Assembly (NCBI RefSeq): GCF_000332455.1
Contig: NZ_AOGY02000014.1
Location: forward strand, 215,186 to 279,185
DNA from: Leptospira vanthielii serovar Holland str. Waz Holland = ATCC 700522
GTDB taxonomy: Bacteria > Spirochaetota > Leptospiria > Leptospirales > Leptospiraceae
Reading direction: 5' to 3'
DNA: 64,000 nucleotides
Shown here: in pieces, positions 54,646 to 64,000 of the stretch
How the letters are laid out: every line of letters begins with the position of its first letter
Position numbering within the stretch: the stretch's first letter is position 1
The notes under the pieces: model-generated
Databases searched by the model: none
What the model was told of the DNA's origin: nothing
What the model saw: the letters and a program-made list of their open reading frames with translations, nothing else
Program-made: the position numbers and the translations under genes

Positions 54646-57384
54646 ATGTCTGCCTGGAATGCATTGATCAAAAATTTCGTGCGAGAATTTGCCCTCCAGA
54701 TTTTTGTATTCTTTCTTTATCTCATTGTAGGCAAACTGAGTCTTAACCTTTCCTCCATCGATGGATATAGTACTCCCGTCTGGCCCCCAGCGGGCATTGC
54801 TTTGGGATTTGTTTTAATCTTTGGCAATCGTGTTTGGCCGGCACTGTTTTTTGGTGCTTACTTTACCAACACAACCTATCTCCCCACTTCAGAAACATGG
54901 ATTCAGTTTTTATTTTCCAATCCACAAAATATCACAATCTCTCTTGGGAATTCGACCTCTGCGATATTGGGATCCTATCTTTTAAAAAAGTATTCAAGCC
55001 CTAATTTGAATATTTTCCAAGCAAACGAGATCTTAATCTTTTTTATTTTAGCAGGTCCAATTACTGCAATTTTCTCTTCTGTCATCGGAAGTTTGTCTTT
55101 GTTTTATTTTAACATTATCTACTTCGAATTTCTTTTTCAAACATGGATTACTTGGTGGATGGGTGATTCTATCGGAATTATCATTTTTACTCCACTGCTT
55201 ATATTAATCTGGAAATGGTATCGGGGTGAGGAAAAACTTTTAAGATTAATAATTTTTGCTTCTGCAACAATGAGTACTTTTGTTTTTACGTTATCTATTT
55301 TTTTCTTAACTAGAAATTGGGAAAAAGAATTTATTCAATATAGAATCAAATCAGATGGGCAAATTACCTCCACTGGAATCGAGAATCGAATACTGGAAAA
55401 CTTAAGAGTTGTAAAAGGACTTGGTTCGTTTATATCGTTAACTGAAAAATTAAATCGTAGATACTTTGATGCGTTTTCAAAAGGGATTATGGAAGATTCG
55501 GATTGTGTAACTGCATTATCTTGGAATCCTTTGATTCGCCATTCATTACGTTCCGTAGCGGAAGCCAAGTTACGAACAGATTACCCCGGTTCGATTGGTA
55601 TCTCTGTGCAGAAGGATAAAAAATTACAACCTTCACCTAAATATGAAGAGTATGTTTATATTAAATATATTTACCCATATATTGAAAATAAACAAGCAAT
55701 CGGATTCAATTTACTTTCAGATTCAACGAGGATGGAAGCACTTTTCCGTGCAACAGAAAGACAAGGAATCGATATGACCGGTAAAATTAGCCTTGTACAA
55801 AGTTTGGATAACAATTTGGGTTTTTTGGTTTTATATCCTGTCACGAGATGGAACGGAGAATTTGGATTTGCCACAGCTGTGATTCGAATTGCGGCGATTA
55901 TTGAAAAAGCACTTATCGGAAATGATCAAAATCATTTATGTATAAAAATTGAGGAAGTGAATACTTCATCTAACATAGGTATATTTTCAAAGGAATGTTC
56001 CCATGCGGAGGAAAAGATTTTTTCTGATTTTTATTATGAACGTCAAATGACGATTGGCTCGCATATATTAAATATAAAAACAACTGCGACTAAAGAATAT
56101 TTCCAAATGAATCTAACGAATGCATCCCGTTTTTTGTTAATCATTTCTTCGCTTTTAACAGGACTACTCGGTATATTACTTCTTATCATAATGGGTAAAG
56201 AGAAGAGTATTCAGGATATAGTAGAAAAAAGAACTTTTGAACTTGAAAAAGCCAATCGAGTTAAGTCGGAATTTTTGGCTAATATGAGTCACGAAATCCG
56301 CACACCTATGAATGGAGTTCTTGGTATGTTAACCTTGTTAGAACAAACCAATATTGATGCTGAACAAAAGGATTACATTGAAAATGCGGAAAAATCCGTG
56401 TTATCTCTTTTGACAATCATCAATGACATATTGGATGTTTCTAAATTAGAAAATAAAAAATTAGAAATTGTTCCAAAGCCAACTAATTTAAATAAATTAT
56501 GTAAAGATGTAACTCAGCTCTTTTTGGCTGATTTAAAGAAAAAGAATTTAGAGCTTCATGTGAATATAACAGGTTTGGATACAAACCTATATGTTTTAGT
56601 AGATGAAAACCGCCTTCGCCAAATATTGATTAATCTAATCGCAAATGCACTAAAATTTACAAATGTTGGATCGGTGTATTTTGATGTGAATTTAAGTGAC
56701 GATCGAAACTATATTGTTTTTACAGTTAAGGACACTGGCATTGGAATTTCAGAAGAAAACATTTCTAAATTATTTAATCGATTTGTTCAGCTGGAAGACT
56801 CGCGCACAAAAAAATTCGAAGGTTCTGGCCTCGGTCTCTATATTTCAAAACAACTTATCGGCTTAATGGGTGGTGAAATAAAAGTTCAAAGTATCCTAAA
56901 TGAAGGTTCTACGTTTCAATTTACCCTTCCATTTCAGGAAACAGACCAAAGGGAAGTTCCTTTAGGTAACATGAATTCAAAGTTAATTGGTAATAATAAA
57001 AATTTTCATATCTTAATTGCAGAAGACAATTTATTGAACCAAAAATTTATTTTAAAGATATTTCAAAAAGAAAAAATTAAGGTAAGCGTTGCCTCCAACG
57101 GCCTTGAAGTGATTCAGTTATTAGATAAATCATTAATTCATCTGGAAGATCGATTTGATATAATCCTGATGGACATTCAGATGCCTGTGTTAGATGGACT
57201 GGAAGCGACAAAACTCATTCGAAAGCGCAATGATTCGTATCGTGATATTCCAATTATTGCAATCACAGCAAATAGTATGGATTCTCAACTGAAGGAATAT
57301 TTGGAAAATGGAATGAATGGTTATGTAAAAAAGCCTATCATACTTTCAGAACTCCTCTCCACTATCTATCAAAATTTGAGCTAA
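54646..57384 (+). CDS. MASE1-CHASE hybrid sensor histidine kinase
   Basis: Product of 912 residues. An N-terminal MASE1 membrane domain (YLIVGKLSLNLSSIDGYSTPVWPPAGIALGF) is followed by a CHASE-type extracellular domain (about 230-480), one more membrane helix near 495-515, a kinase core with phospho-His549 in EFLANMSHEIRTPMNGVLG and ATPase blocks (NLIANALKFTNVG, GSGLGLYISKQLI), and a receiver with Asp843 in ILMDIQMPVLDG. CHASE domains sense small extracellular molecules. No Hpt domain is present, so a separate Hpt protein would complete any phosphorelay. Confidence 0.92.
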   Translation: MSAWNALIKNFVREFALQIFVFFLYLIVGKLSLNLSSIDGYSTPVWPPAGIALGFVLIFGNRVWPALFFGAYFTNTTYLPTSETWIQFLFSNPQNITISLGNSTSAILGSYLLKKYSSPNLNIFQANEILIFFILAGPITAIFSSVIGSLSLFYFNIIYFEFLFQTWITWWMGDSIGIIIFTPLLILIWKWYRGEEKLLRLIIFASATMSTFVFTLSIFFLTRNWEKEFIQYRIKSDGQITSTGIENRILENLRVVKGLGSFISLTEKLNRRYFDAFSKGIMEDSDCVTALSWNPLIRHSLRSVAEAKLRTDYPGSIGISVQKDKKLQPSPKYEEYVYIKYIYPYIENKQAIGFNLLSDSTRMEALFRATERQGIDMTGKISLVQSLDNNLGFLVLYPVTRWNGEFGFATAVIRIAAIIEKALIGNDQNHLCIKIEEVNTSSNIGIFSKECSHAEEKIFSDFYYERQMTIGSHILNIKTTATKEYFQMNLTNASRFLLIISSLLTGLLGILLLIIMGKEKSIQDIVEKRTFELEKANRVKSEFLANMSHEIRTPMNGVLGMLTLLEQTNIDAEQKDYIENAEKSVLSLLTIINDILDVSKLENKKLEIVPKPTNLNKLCKDVTQLFLADLKKKNLELHVNITGLDTNLYVLVDENRLRQILINLIANALKFTNVGSVYFDVNLSDDRNYIVFTVKDTGIGISEENISKLFNRFVQLEDSRTKKFEGSGLGLYISKQLIGLMGGEIKVQSILNEGSTFQFTLPFQETDQREVPLGNMNSKLIGNNKNFHILIAEDNLLNQKFILKIFQKEKIKVSVASNGLEVIQLLDKSLIHLEDRFDIILMDIQMPVLDGLEATKLIRKRNDSYRDIPIIAITANSMDSQLKEYLENGMNGYVKKPIILSELLSTIYQNLS

Positions 57385-57423
57385 CTAACTTTGTTTTGCA
57401 AAAACCTTTGTCTAATGCGCCGG

Positions 57424-57849
57424 TTATATTCCTCTTTCTACTAAATATGCCAACAGAGAGATGAAAAGGCAGAGAGGAGAATAAAGGATTGTATCCCAAT
57501 AAGCAAATTCCTTGTTTTTAATCCGTTTAGTGAAACCAACATAGTTAAAATCTCCTATGGCACGAATCCCAAAAATCACGATGGTAAACCAACATCCAAT
57601 TTGATAAACTTTGGAATCAAATAACAAAGGTACAAAACCTGTGAACGAAAAGTAGAAACCAGAAAGAAAACTGAGAGCCAGTCCAACTAAAAAACTCTCG
57701 ATCCTTTTAGGATAAAATAGAAAACTCCCATCTTTTTTTCGTGGGAGTGCGGATTCAAATCCCCAAAGAATATTGAGGGACCAAAGAAAATGCAAAATAG
57801 CGAGAATGAAAAATATAAAAACCAAAGTTAGTGTGTAAAATTGATACAT
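57424..57849 (-). CDS. DUF3995-family membrane protein
   Basis: Product of 141 residues with four helices. The N-terminal helix contains HFLWSLNILWGFESALP, the DUF3995 signature, and later GIRAIGDFNYVGFTKRIKN follows the same family. Function unknown. Convergent with the hybrid kinase gene and separated from the cobalamin riboswitch by a promoter-length gap. Confidence 0.82.
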   Translation of the reverse strand: MYQFYTLTLVFIFFILAILHFLWSLNILWGFESALPRKKDGSFLFYPKRIESFLVGLALSFLSGFYFSFTGFVPLLFDSKVYQIGCWFTIVIFGIRAIGDFNYVGFTKRIKNKEFAYWDTILYSPLCLFISLLAYLVERGI

Positions 57850-58009
57850 AAAGGAAATCTTTAGAAATTGGAATCAAAATGAATACTCATTATTTAAAAT
57901 ATATCGTTTGTCATTGTTAGGTTAGAGTTTCAGTCCTCTGGGCATTTTTTGATTTTTCTTTCGTTTTATTCCATTGACAAAATATGTCTCTTTGGATTTG
58001 TTTAGATTC

Positions 58010-58180
58010 TATTCCGGGAGGAATGAGGTGTAACTCCTCAACTGACGGCGCAACCGTAAATTCTTATCCAATCTAGGTAAGAAAAGTCGGATCTTCCCAC
58101 AGATGAATCGCCCGTAAACGATCATCCGTACCGAAAATTTTTTCAGGGCCCCGGACTATTGCTACCGGGATACCCACACC
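58010..58180 (+). promoter_or_regulatory. cobalamin (B12) riboswitch controlling nrdB-nrdA
   Basis: The conserved core is visible: GGAATGAGGTGTAACTCC (58020-58037), CGGCGCAACCGTAA, and AAGTCGGATCTTCCCAC, corresponding to the GGTG-AA-TCC, CGCAACTGTAA and AGTCAGGA boxes of the family. The C-rich distal part (GGGCCCCGG with CCGGG) may form the kissing-loop or an expression platform. The 5' and 3' ends are estimates. It lies 47 bases before the nrdB ATG. B12 would lower nrdB-nrdA expression. Confidence 0.88.
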
Positions 58181-58226
58181 TTTTCAAAAGTTAAGATGTT
58201 GTGTCCCGACTAACGGAGATTTAGTC

Positions 58227-59198
58227 ATGGATTATCAATCAGAAGTATTACTCAAAGAAAACAAGGATCGTTTTGTGATCCTTCCCATAAAGTATCCTAA
58301 CATCTGGGAAATGTATAAGAAACAACAGGCATCCTTTTGGACAGCGGAAGAAATTGATTTAAGTAGTGATTTGGATGATTGGAATTCACTCACAGACAAA
58401 GAACGATTTTTTTTAAGTAATATTTTAGCGTTTTTTGCTGCCAGTGATGGGATTGTGAATGAAAACTTGGCAGTCAATTTCATGAGAGAAGTGCAGCTTC
58501 CTGAAGTTAGGTGCTTTTATGGATTCCAAATTATGATGGAAAACATACACTCAGAAACTTATTCTCTTTTGATTGATACCTACATCAAAGATCCAAAGGA
58601 AAAAAACAGATTATTTCATTCCATAGAAACAATTCCTGCCGTACAAAAAAAATCCGAATGGGCATTACGTTGGATCGGTGAAGGAAATTTTGCAGAACGT
58701 CTACTTGCCTTTGCGGCTGTGGAAGGGATTTTTTTTAGCGGAAGTTTTTGTGCCATATTTTGGATGAAAAAAAGGGGCCTTCTTCCTGGTCTTAGTTTTT
58801 CCAATGAACTCATCAGTCGTGACGAAGCCTTACATTGTGAATTTGCTTGTATCCTCTTTAAAATGATCCAAAACAAACCTAGTGCCGAACGTGTGTATGA
58901 AATTTTCACTGATGCTGTAAATATCGAGAAAGAATTTATCACCGAATCTTTGTCAGTGGATCTTATCGGTATGAATGCAAAACTGATGCAACAATACATT
59001 GAATTTGTCGCTGACCGTTGGCTTATAGAACTTGGTTTTGAGAAACTCTATTATTCCTCCAATCCATTTGATTTTATGGAAATGATTTCTTTACAAGGAA
59101 AAACAAACTTCTTTGAGAAACGGGTGGGTGACTACCAGAAGGCTGGTGTTCTCAATTCGGAACAAAGTTTTACTTTTTCTCTCAATGAAGATTTTTAA
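58227..59198 (+). CDS. nrdB: ribonucleotide reductase small subunit, class Ia (NrdB)
   Basis: Radical-generating subunit of 323 residues with a di-iron site: Asp74 in ASDGIVNEN, Glu105 and His108 in ENIHSE, and the tyrosyl radical candidate Tyr112, followed by later Glu/His ligands in [12 protein letters not shown]. The [21 protein letters not shown] block is the class Ia signature shared with eukaryotic R2. It makes dNTPs together with NrdA, needs oxygen to form the radical but no B12. nrdA begins 19 bases after its stop. Confidence 0.95.
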   Translation: MDYQSEVLLKENKDRFVILPIKYPNIWEMYKKQQASFWTAEEIDLSSDLDDWNSLTDKERFFLSNILAFFAASDGIVNENLAVNFMREVQLPEVRCFYGFQIMMENIHSETYSLLIDTYIKDPKEKNRLFHSIETIPAVQKKSEWALRWIGEGNFAERLLAFAAVEGIFFSGSFCAIFWMKKRGLLPGLSFSNELISRDEALHCEFACILFKMIQNKPSAERVYEIFTDAVNIEKEFITESLSVDLIGMNAKLMQQYIEFVADRWLIELGFEKLYYSSNPFDFMEMISLQGKTNFFEKRVGDYQKAGVLNSEQSFTFSLNEDF

Positions 59199-59217
59199 AT
59201 TCTAAAAAGGTAATTAT

Positions 59218-61602
59218 ATGTTTGTACTCAAAAGAAACGGAAAACAAGAATCGGTTAAGTTTGATAAAGTCACAGCTCGGATTGAAAAATTATCCTATGG
59301 CCTCAGTCGTTTGGTAAGTCCTATCGATGTGGCAAAAAAAGTAATCGAAGGCATTTATGACGGGGTGAGCACTTCTGAATTAGATAATTTGGCTTCAGAA
59401 ATTGCCGCATCACTTACCACCAAACATCCAGACTATGCACTCCTTGCAAGTCGTATTGCTGTGAGTAATCTCCATAAAAATACTACAAAATCTTTTTCAG
59501 AAACGATGGAACGTTTGTATTCTTATAACGACTCAAAAACAGGGAAATGGATGCCTCTCATTGCGGAGGATGTTTGGGAGATCGTAAAAAAACATTCTGA
59601 ATTATTGGATAGTTCGATTATTTACGACAGAGATTTTGGGTTTGATTATTTTGGATTTAGGACTTTAGAAAAATCTTATTTATTGAAGTTGGATGGGAAA
59701 ATCGTAGAACGCCCGCAACACATGTACATGCGTGTGGCGATAGGAATCCACAAAGATCGCATTGATGAAGTCATCAAAACATACAATTTAATGAGCGAAC
59801 GTTGGTTTACTCATGCAACTCCCACACTCTTTAATGCAGGCACTCCGAAACCACAAATGAGTAGTTGTTTTCTCTTAACCATGAAAGACGACAGCATTGA
59901 TGGAATTTACGACACATTAAAACAAACGGCAAAAATTTCGCAAAGTGCTGGTGGAATCGGACTTTCCATTCATAATATTCGGGCCACAGGTTCTTATATT
60001 GGTGGAACCAATGGAACCAGTAATGGAATCATTCCCATGTTACGAGTGTTCAATGATACCGCACGTTACGTGGATCAAGGTGGTGGGAAACGGAAAGGTG
60101 CCTTTGCCATTTATTTAGAACCATGGCATGCCGATATATTCCCTTTTTTAGATCTAAAGAAAAATCATGGCAAAGAAGAAATGCGAGCTCGTGATTTATT
60201 CTACGCACTTTGGATCTCCGACTTATTTATGAAACGAGTGGAAGATGGTGGTGATTGGAGTTTATTTTGTCCCCATGAAGCTCCTGGTCTCTCTGATGTG
60301 TATGGCGATGATTTTGTCAAACTGTATGAAAAGTATGAAAGAGAAGGTCTCGCTCGTAACAAAGTCAAAGCCCAAGACCTTTGGTTTGCCATTGTAGAAT
60401 CGCAGATAGAAACGGGAACTCCGTATTTGTTGTACAAAGATGCGGCCAATAACAAAAGTAATCAGAAAAATTTAGGAACCATCAAAAGTAGTAACCTTTG
60501 TACTGAAATTTTAGAATTTACTAGTCCCGACGAAGTGGCCGTTTGTAATTTGGCCTCAGTCGCCTTGCCAAAGTTTGTTTCCAATGGAAAATTTTTATTT
60601 GAAACATTGTATGAGATTGTTTACCAGATGACTCTCAATCTAAACCGAATCATTGATGAAAATTATTATCCAGTTCCTGAAGCACAAAATTCAAATTTAA
60701 AACACCGTCCCATTGGCATTGGTGTGCAAGGGCTTGCTGATGTTTTTATTCTATTACGAATGCCTTACGAAAGTGATGCCGCAAAACAACTCAACATCGA
60801 AATTTTTGAAACCATCTATTTTGCCGCAATGACCGCCAGTAAAGACATTGCAAAAGTTGATGGCCCTTATCCTAGTTTTGTCGGATCTCCTCTATCGAAG
60901 GGAATTTTCCAATTTGATTTTTGGAACGTAAAACCTACAGGACGTTGGGACTTCGAAACACTTCGTAAAGAAGTGATCCAATATGGTGCAAGAAATTCTC
61001 TCCTTGTGGCTCCCATGCCCACAGCTTCCACCTCACAGATTCTCGGAAACAACGAATGTTTTGAACCTTATACTTCCAATATTTATTCAAGACGAGTTCT
61101 GAGTGGAGAATTTATCATTGTCAATAAACATTTGTTAAATGATTTGATTGAACTCGGACTCTGGAATTCTGAAATGAAAAATCAAATCATCGCAGCGGGT
61201 GGTAGCATCCAATCCATCGTTTCCATACCTGATTCTATCAAAGAAATATACAAAACAGTTTGGGAAATGAAACAAAGATCGCTCATTGATATGGCACGGG
61301 ACCGTGGTGCATTTATCTGCCAATCTCAGTCTTTAAACTTATTTGTCGAAAGTCCTACAGTTTCCAAATTATCCTCTATGCATTTTTATGCATGGAAACA
61401 AGGTTTAAAAACAGGTATGTATTATCTGCGAACCAAAGCTGCGACTCAAGCCATTCAATTCACCGTGGAAAAATCCCAGGACAAAATTATGAAGGATAAC
61501 GGAGCTGCTTTGTCGGAGCAAGTTAACCAAGCAAAGCCGGAATCTGAATTTGTCGGAGAATCCTGTTCCATGGAAGACGGATGTTTGGTTTGTGGAAGTT
61601 GA
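59218..61602 (+). CDS. nrdA: ribonucleotide reductase large subunit, class Ia (NrdA)
   Basis: Catalytic subunit of 794 residues. An N-terminal ATP-cone ([22 protein letters not shown]) suggests allosteric activity control. Catalytic residues are recognised in [12 protein letters not shown] (redox Cys), [11 protein letters not shown] (Asn, radical Cys, Glu) and the C-terminal redox pair [28 protein letters not shown] is also typical. It works with NrdB and is part of the same transcript, placing it under the same B12 riboswitch. Confidence 0.95.
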   Translation: MFVLKRNGKQESVKFDKVTARIEKLSYGLSRLVSPIDVAKKVIEGIYDGVSTSELDNLASEIAASLTTKHPDYALLASRIAVSNLHKNTTKSFSETMERLYSYNDSKTGKWMPLIAEDVWEIVKKHSELLDSSIIYDRDFGFDYFGFRTLEKSYLLKLDGKIVERPQHMYMRVAIGIHKDRIDEVIKTYNLMSERWFTHATPTLFNAGTPKPQMSSCFLLTMKDDSIDGIYDTLKQTAKISQSAGGIGLSIHNIRATGSYIGGTNGTSNGIIPMLRVFNDTARYVDQGGGKRKGAFAIYLEPWHADIFPFLDLKKNHGKEEMRARDLFYALWISDLFMKRVEDGGDWSLFCPHEAPGLSDVYGDDFVKLYEKYEREGLARNKVKAQDLWFAIVESQIETGTPYLLYKDAANNKSNQKNLGTIKSSNLCTEILEFTSPDEVAVCNLASVALPKFVSNGKFLFETLYEIVYQMTLNLNRIIDENYYPVPEAQNSNLKHRPIGIGVQGLADVFILLRMPYESDAAKQLNIEIFETIYFAAMTASKDIAKVDGPYPSFVGSPLSKGIFQFDFWNVKPTGRWDFETLRKEVIQYGARNSLLVAPMPTASTSQILGNNECFEPYTSNIYSRRVLSGEFIIVNKHLLNDLIELGLWNSEMKNQIIAAGGSIQSIVSIPDSIKEIYKTVWEMKQRSLIDMARDRGAFICQSQSLNLFVESPTVSKLSSMHFYAWKQGLKTGMYYLRTKAATQAIQFTVEKSQDKIMKDNGAALSEQVNQAKPESEFVGESCSMEDGCLVCGS

Positions 61603-61638
61603 TCGAACCCACAGATTTGCCATTTTTGTAAAAACTTT

Positions 61639-61741
61639 GGGCGCCTCGAATTTCATCTAGTAACCCAGTCGTTTTCAGAAACGACCGGGCTTTCCGTTAC
61701 AATCTCCGCTTCGCTTCGATTTTCACTGCAATCCCTGGCGC
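61639..61741 (+). repeat. dispersed repeat, copy C (about 103 bp)
   Basis: Starts GGGCGCCTCGAA and ends CAATCCCTGGCGC, the same edges as copy A. The core is CCGTTACAATCTCCGCTTCGC, where the stem has diverged, but ACAATCT and the flank ATTTTCACTG are kept. Another small hairpin, GTCGTTT/AAACGAC, precedes it. It lies 36 bases downstream of nrdA. Confidence 0.68.
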
Positions 61742-61836
61742 TAAAAGGGTTCAAAACAAAGAGTTTTTTACGAACGGTTCTATTTTTTTGGAATGACATT
61801 TTACCCAATTCGCTTTACTTATGTTTGTTGGTTTCT

Positions 61837-63249
61837 ATGGAAACATTATTACTAAATCAAATTAGAAGAACAGGTTTCTCACAATTTCTGAGATCCTTGT
61901 ATTTGATTGGATGTTTGTTTTCCTTTAATGCTTGTCTACTCAATCCTATCGTTCGAGATTTACTTTGTCCCGGAAAGGACCCTTCCTCCCAATCTTTGTT
62001 TTATCTCTGGGCCCTACTTGCCAATTCCAATTCTATGGTCGAACTAAGCCAAAGTTGGGCTGGCATCTATAAAGGGGACAGTTTGCAACTCAAAGCACAG
62101 TACTATTCGTACGGTTCCAAAACAGATTCTACTTTCCAGTGGTCTAGTAGCAACAATTCTGTGGCTACAGTCGATGCCAATGGTTTGGTCCAGAGTATTG
62201 GCAATGGAAAGGTTTGGATCACTGCTACCGCAGCCGATGGGAAGGCCGGTGCAAGCTCTGATATCACTGTATATACGGGTTATGTTTATACGAGTTTGGA
62301 TATAAATCATTCTGTCGGTCATTTGACTATGGATCAATCTACTGGATTATTGACCTTCAATTCTAGTGTTCAAGTTGGTACTTTTACTCCAACGGGAATT
62401 GGCGTAGATCCCGCCGGTAAGTTTTTATTCACAGGTGATTTTGACGGTAGTAGTATTTCCCAATTTCTAATCAATCAGACTACGGGTGCTTTGTCTCTCA
62501 ATACTCCTGCCACTGCACCCGCTGGGTTAAGCCCACGAAACTTAGTCATTACTCCGGACGGTAAGTATTTGTATTTAGCTTCTGAAGGAACTTCGGCCAT
62601 TCGGGCTTACGCCATCAATGCCGACGGTACACTTACCTTTCTTGTCTCCTATCCAACTAACATCGGAAGCTCACAAATTCAAATTTCTCGAAATGGGAAT
62701 TTTATTTTCTATATGGGAACATTGGTAACAGAAATTAGTTCGTATCGGATCAACTATGCAGATGGAAGTTTAACTCAAGCAGGAGTCAGTCCAACATTTT
62801 CCAGTGATGGTTCCGGTCATGTATCTACCCATCCGAATGGCGCCTATATATATGTTGGATCTATTCCTGCCGTAACCGTTTTAAGTTTTGATGGAGAAAC
62901 AGGTAATATGAGTAATATGAGATCTGTTAACCACGCTATGAGTATTAATAGTACGGCCATTCATCCCAGTGGTCTCTTCTATTATTTAATACATATTAAT
63001 GAAGGCATTATTTCTTGTTATGCGGTTGAACCAAAAACCGGAAATATTACTTACTCATCTAATGTGACAGGTTATATATCAAGTAATTTAAGATTTATGA
63101 TTATCGATCCTACTGGTAGATTTGCTTATGTTGCAGATATAAATAATTCAAATTTGATACAATTTAGTATCAACCAAACCACCGGTGCACTAACATTTAT
63201 TGGAAATGTCTCTCCAGGCGGGAATCCATGGAATTTGATTTTTTTGTAA
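61837..63249 (+). CDS. lipoprotein with Ig-like (BIG2) domain and beta-propeller
   Basis: Product of about 470 residues with a lipoprotein signal ending FSFNAC (Cys29). A Big_2 domain follows (SQSWAGIYKGDSLQLKAQYYS to VWITATAADGKAGASSDITV), then a 6-phosphogluconolactonase/YVTN-like propeller with repeating blades: QSTGLLTFNSSVQVGTF, QTTGALSLNTPATAPAG, NADGTLTFLVSYPTNIG. Such leptospiral lipoproteins are surface candidates. The frame begins with TTG 61825, but ATG 61837 gives METLLLNQIRRTG and a usable signal. Confidence 0.82.
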   Translation: METLLLNQIRRTGFSQFLRSLYLIGCLFSFNACLLNPIVRDLLCPGKDPSSQSLFYLWALLANSNSMVELSQSWAGIYKGDSLQLKAQYYSYGSKTDSTFQWSSSNNSVATVDANGLVQSIGNGKVWITATAADGKAGASSDITVYTGYVYTSLDINHSVGHLTMDQSTGLLTFNSSVQVGTFTPTGIGVDPAGKFLFTGDFDGSSISQFLINQTTGALSLNTPATAPAGLSPRNLVITPDGKYLYLASEGTSAIRAYAINADGTLTFLVSYPTNIGSSQIQISRNGNFIFYMGTLVTEISSYRINYADGSLTQAGVSPTFSSDGSGHVSTHPNGAYIYVGSIPAVTVLSFDGETGNMSNMRSVNHAMSINSTAIHPSGLFYYLIHINEGIISCYAVEPKTGNITYSSNVTGYISSNLRFMIIDPTGRFAYVADINNSNLIQFSINQTTGALTFIGNVSPGGNPWNLIFL

Positions 63250-63435
63250 TGGATAGTTCGATTATAGGGATTGATCAGAATAGCTTGGATAGGGAATGCC
63301 CTTTAAACGAGATTTTCATAAACACCGATTATTTCTTCTTGAGCATTTAAATTAGTCATTTTGTAAAATGGCACAAGAAATCTTATTATTTTGATATTAT
63401 ATGGTAAATCCCTAATATTATATTTTCTGTTATAG

Positions 63436-64000
63436 GTAGAATCAAATTTTTAACGCAACACCGATAATCTAATGAATAAGGTGTTAATAAATGAATCATT
63501 ATACAAGAATTAATTTGAAAGAAAGGGAAGTAATTGCTGAGATGCGATTTAAAGAGGAAAGTATTAGAAGTATAGCTAAGATACTGAATCGAAGTCCTTC
63601 AAGCATTTCCAGAGAATTATCTAAAGGTTATTCAAGAAATTCTTTCATTAATTATTCAGTATCAAATGCTCAAATCATTTCACAGAAGAATGAAAGTTCC
63701 AGAAATTCTGGTAAAATAAAGTTGCAAAAACATCCAAATTTACGAAAATTTATAAAATCTAAATTAGAACTTAAATGGTCACCAGAGCAAATAGAGATGT
63801 CTTTAAAAGAAAATCTGCCAAGCGGAATTACAGAATCAGTTTCCCATCAAACTATTTATACTTATATCTATCTTTTACCGAGAGGCGAACTAAAAAAGGA
63901 ATTGCAAAGCTATCTACGCCGAAAGATGAAACCCTACAAAAAGTCGAAAAATAACTGATAATAGAGGTAAAATACCAGACATGATAAGCATTGAAGAACG
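63436..64000 (+). mobile_element. IS30-family insertion sequence (left part, cut by window end)
   Basis: A possible left end starts at GTAGAATCAAATTTTTAACGCAACA (63436-63460), which resembles the left end of E. coli IS30 as I recall it (about 20 of 25 positions by eye; no search done). The transposase gene follows 30 bases later. AACACC and GGTGTT around 63459-63485 form an inverted repeat. The right end lies outside the window, so length, target duplication and completeness cannot be seen. Confidence 0.65.
63491..63958 (+). CDS. IS30-family transposase, 5' part with a frameshift
   Basis: The N-terminal part is typical of IS30: a helix-turn-helix in ESIRSIAKILNRSPSSISRELSKG, then LELKWSPEQIEMSLKENLPS and SHQTIYTYIYLL. 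The frame stops at TGA 63956-63958, but the plus-one frame reads DNRGKIPDMISIEER, the conserved next IS30 block, so the product was once continuous. Removing one base from an A5 tract (for example at 63938) restores it. A one-base insertion or sequencing error is likely; a programmed shift is less likely. The base composition is more AT-rich than nearby genes. Confidence 0.8.
   Translation: MNHYTRINLKEREVIAEMRFKEESIRSIAKILNRSPSSISRELSKGYSRNSFINYSVSNAQIISQKNESSRNSGKIKLQKHPNLRKFIKSKLELKWSPEQIEMSLKENLPSGITESVSHQTIYTYIYLLPRGELKKELQSYLRRKMKPYKKSKNN

Noticed and set aside
57974..58008. TTGACA box with a TAGATT hexamer as promoter of the riboswitch-nrdB-nrdA unit
   Set aside because: The spacing is 23 bases, outside the usual 16-18; the promoter for this unit was not identified.
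1..64000. CRISPR arrays, tRNA or rRNA genes
   Set aside because: No regularly spaced direct repeats and no RNA gene signature were seen in any part of the window.

Overview
The window looks like a chromosomal segment of a saprophytic-type Leptospira (spirochaete). It is AT-rich and encodes a lipid A enzyme (LpxA). Many putative lipoproteins carry relaxed spirochaetal lipoboxes. It also has two methyl-accepting chemotaxis proteins and a set of families typical of leptospiral genomes (TRL-like lipoproteins, MASE1 hybrid kinase, FadL-like porin). The genus call is inference from gene content and style; no rRNA or tRNA is present to confirm it.

Layout. (1) 1-5.1 kb: end of an unidentified gene, lpxA-galE, an Hpt phosphotransfer protein, an MGDG-synthase-like glycosyltransferase and a thiolase. 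(2) 5.4-14 kb: a tightly packed four-gene operon for a tripartite export system: two large ABC exporters, each with two N-terminal cyclic-nucleotide-binding modules and a degenerate C39-like domain, an HlyD-type adaptor between them, and a TolC-type outer-membrane channel. This is the most unusual system in the window. (3) 14-22.6 kb: reverse-strand accessory genes (two lipoproteins, DUF2079 membrane protein, FAD oxidoreductase, ChrA, PaiB, two GNATs, DinB, PhyH). (4) 22.8-37.2 kb: a respiratory and copper island with clade II-type nosZ, cytochrome c, fasciclin protein, nosL, nosD, nosF and nosY, a PCuAC/beta-barrel fusion, a Cys/His-rich small protein, bacteriohemerythrin, a c'-like cytochrome, two paralogous four-helix membrane proteins, FadL and CopD-like proteins. 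FNR/DNR-type palindromes sharing the core TGATCTAAATCA lie at three points in the island; a fourth, weaker-context box sits beside the first. (5) 37.3-47.8 kb: U32 protein, DUF4349 lipoprotein, dCache chemoreceptor, a gamma-glutamyltransferase-like lipoprotein and creBCD, with creC broken by a one-base deficit in a T9 tract. (6) 47.9-57.8 kb: three tandem TRL-like lipoproteins, a second chemoreceptor, an Omp85-like protein, AraC regulator, two SRPBCC proteins, a MASE1-CHASE hybrid kinase and a DUF3995 protein. (7) 58-61.6 kb: a cobalamin riboswitch in front of nrdB-nrdA. (8) 61.6-64 kb: a dispersed repeat copy, a beta-propeller lipoprotein and the left part of an IS30-family element.

How the genes work together. 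NosZ would reduce N2O in the periplasm, fed by the lipoprotein cytochrome c, with NosDFY/NosL and the PCuAC fusion supplying or loading copper; the shared palindromes suggest coordinate induction under low oxygen or nitric oxide. The riboswitch would shut off the B12-independent ribonucleotide reductase when B12 is plentiful. The export operon appears able to couple secretion to a second messenger, because the second nucleotide-binding domain of both ABC proteins keeps a complete phosphate-binding cassette. One dispersed repeat family (three copies, about 80-110 bp) sits between operons.
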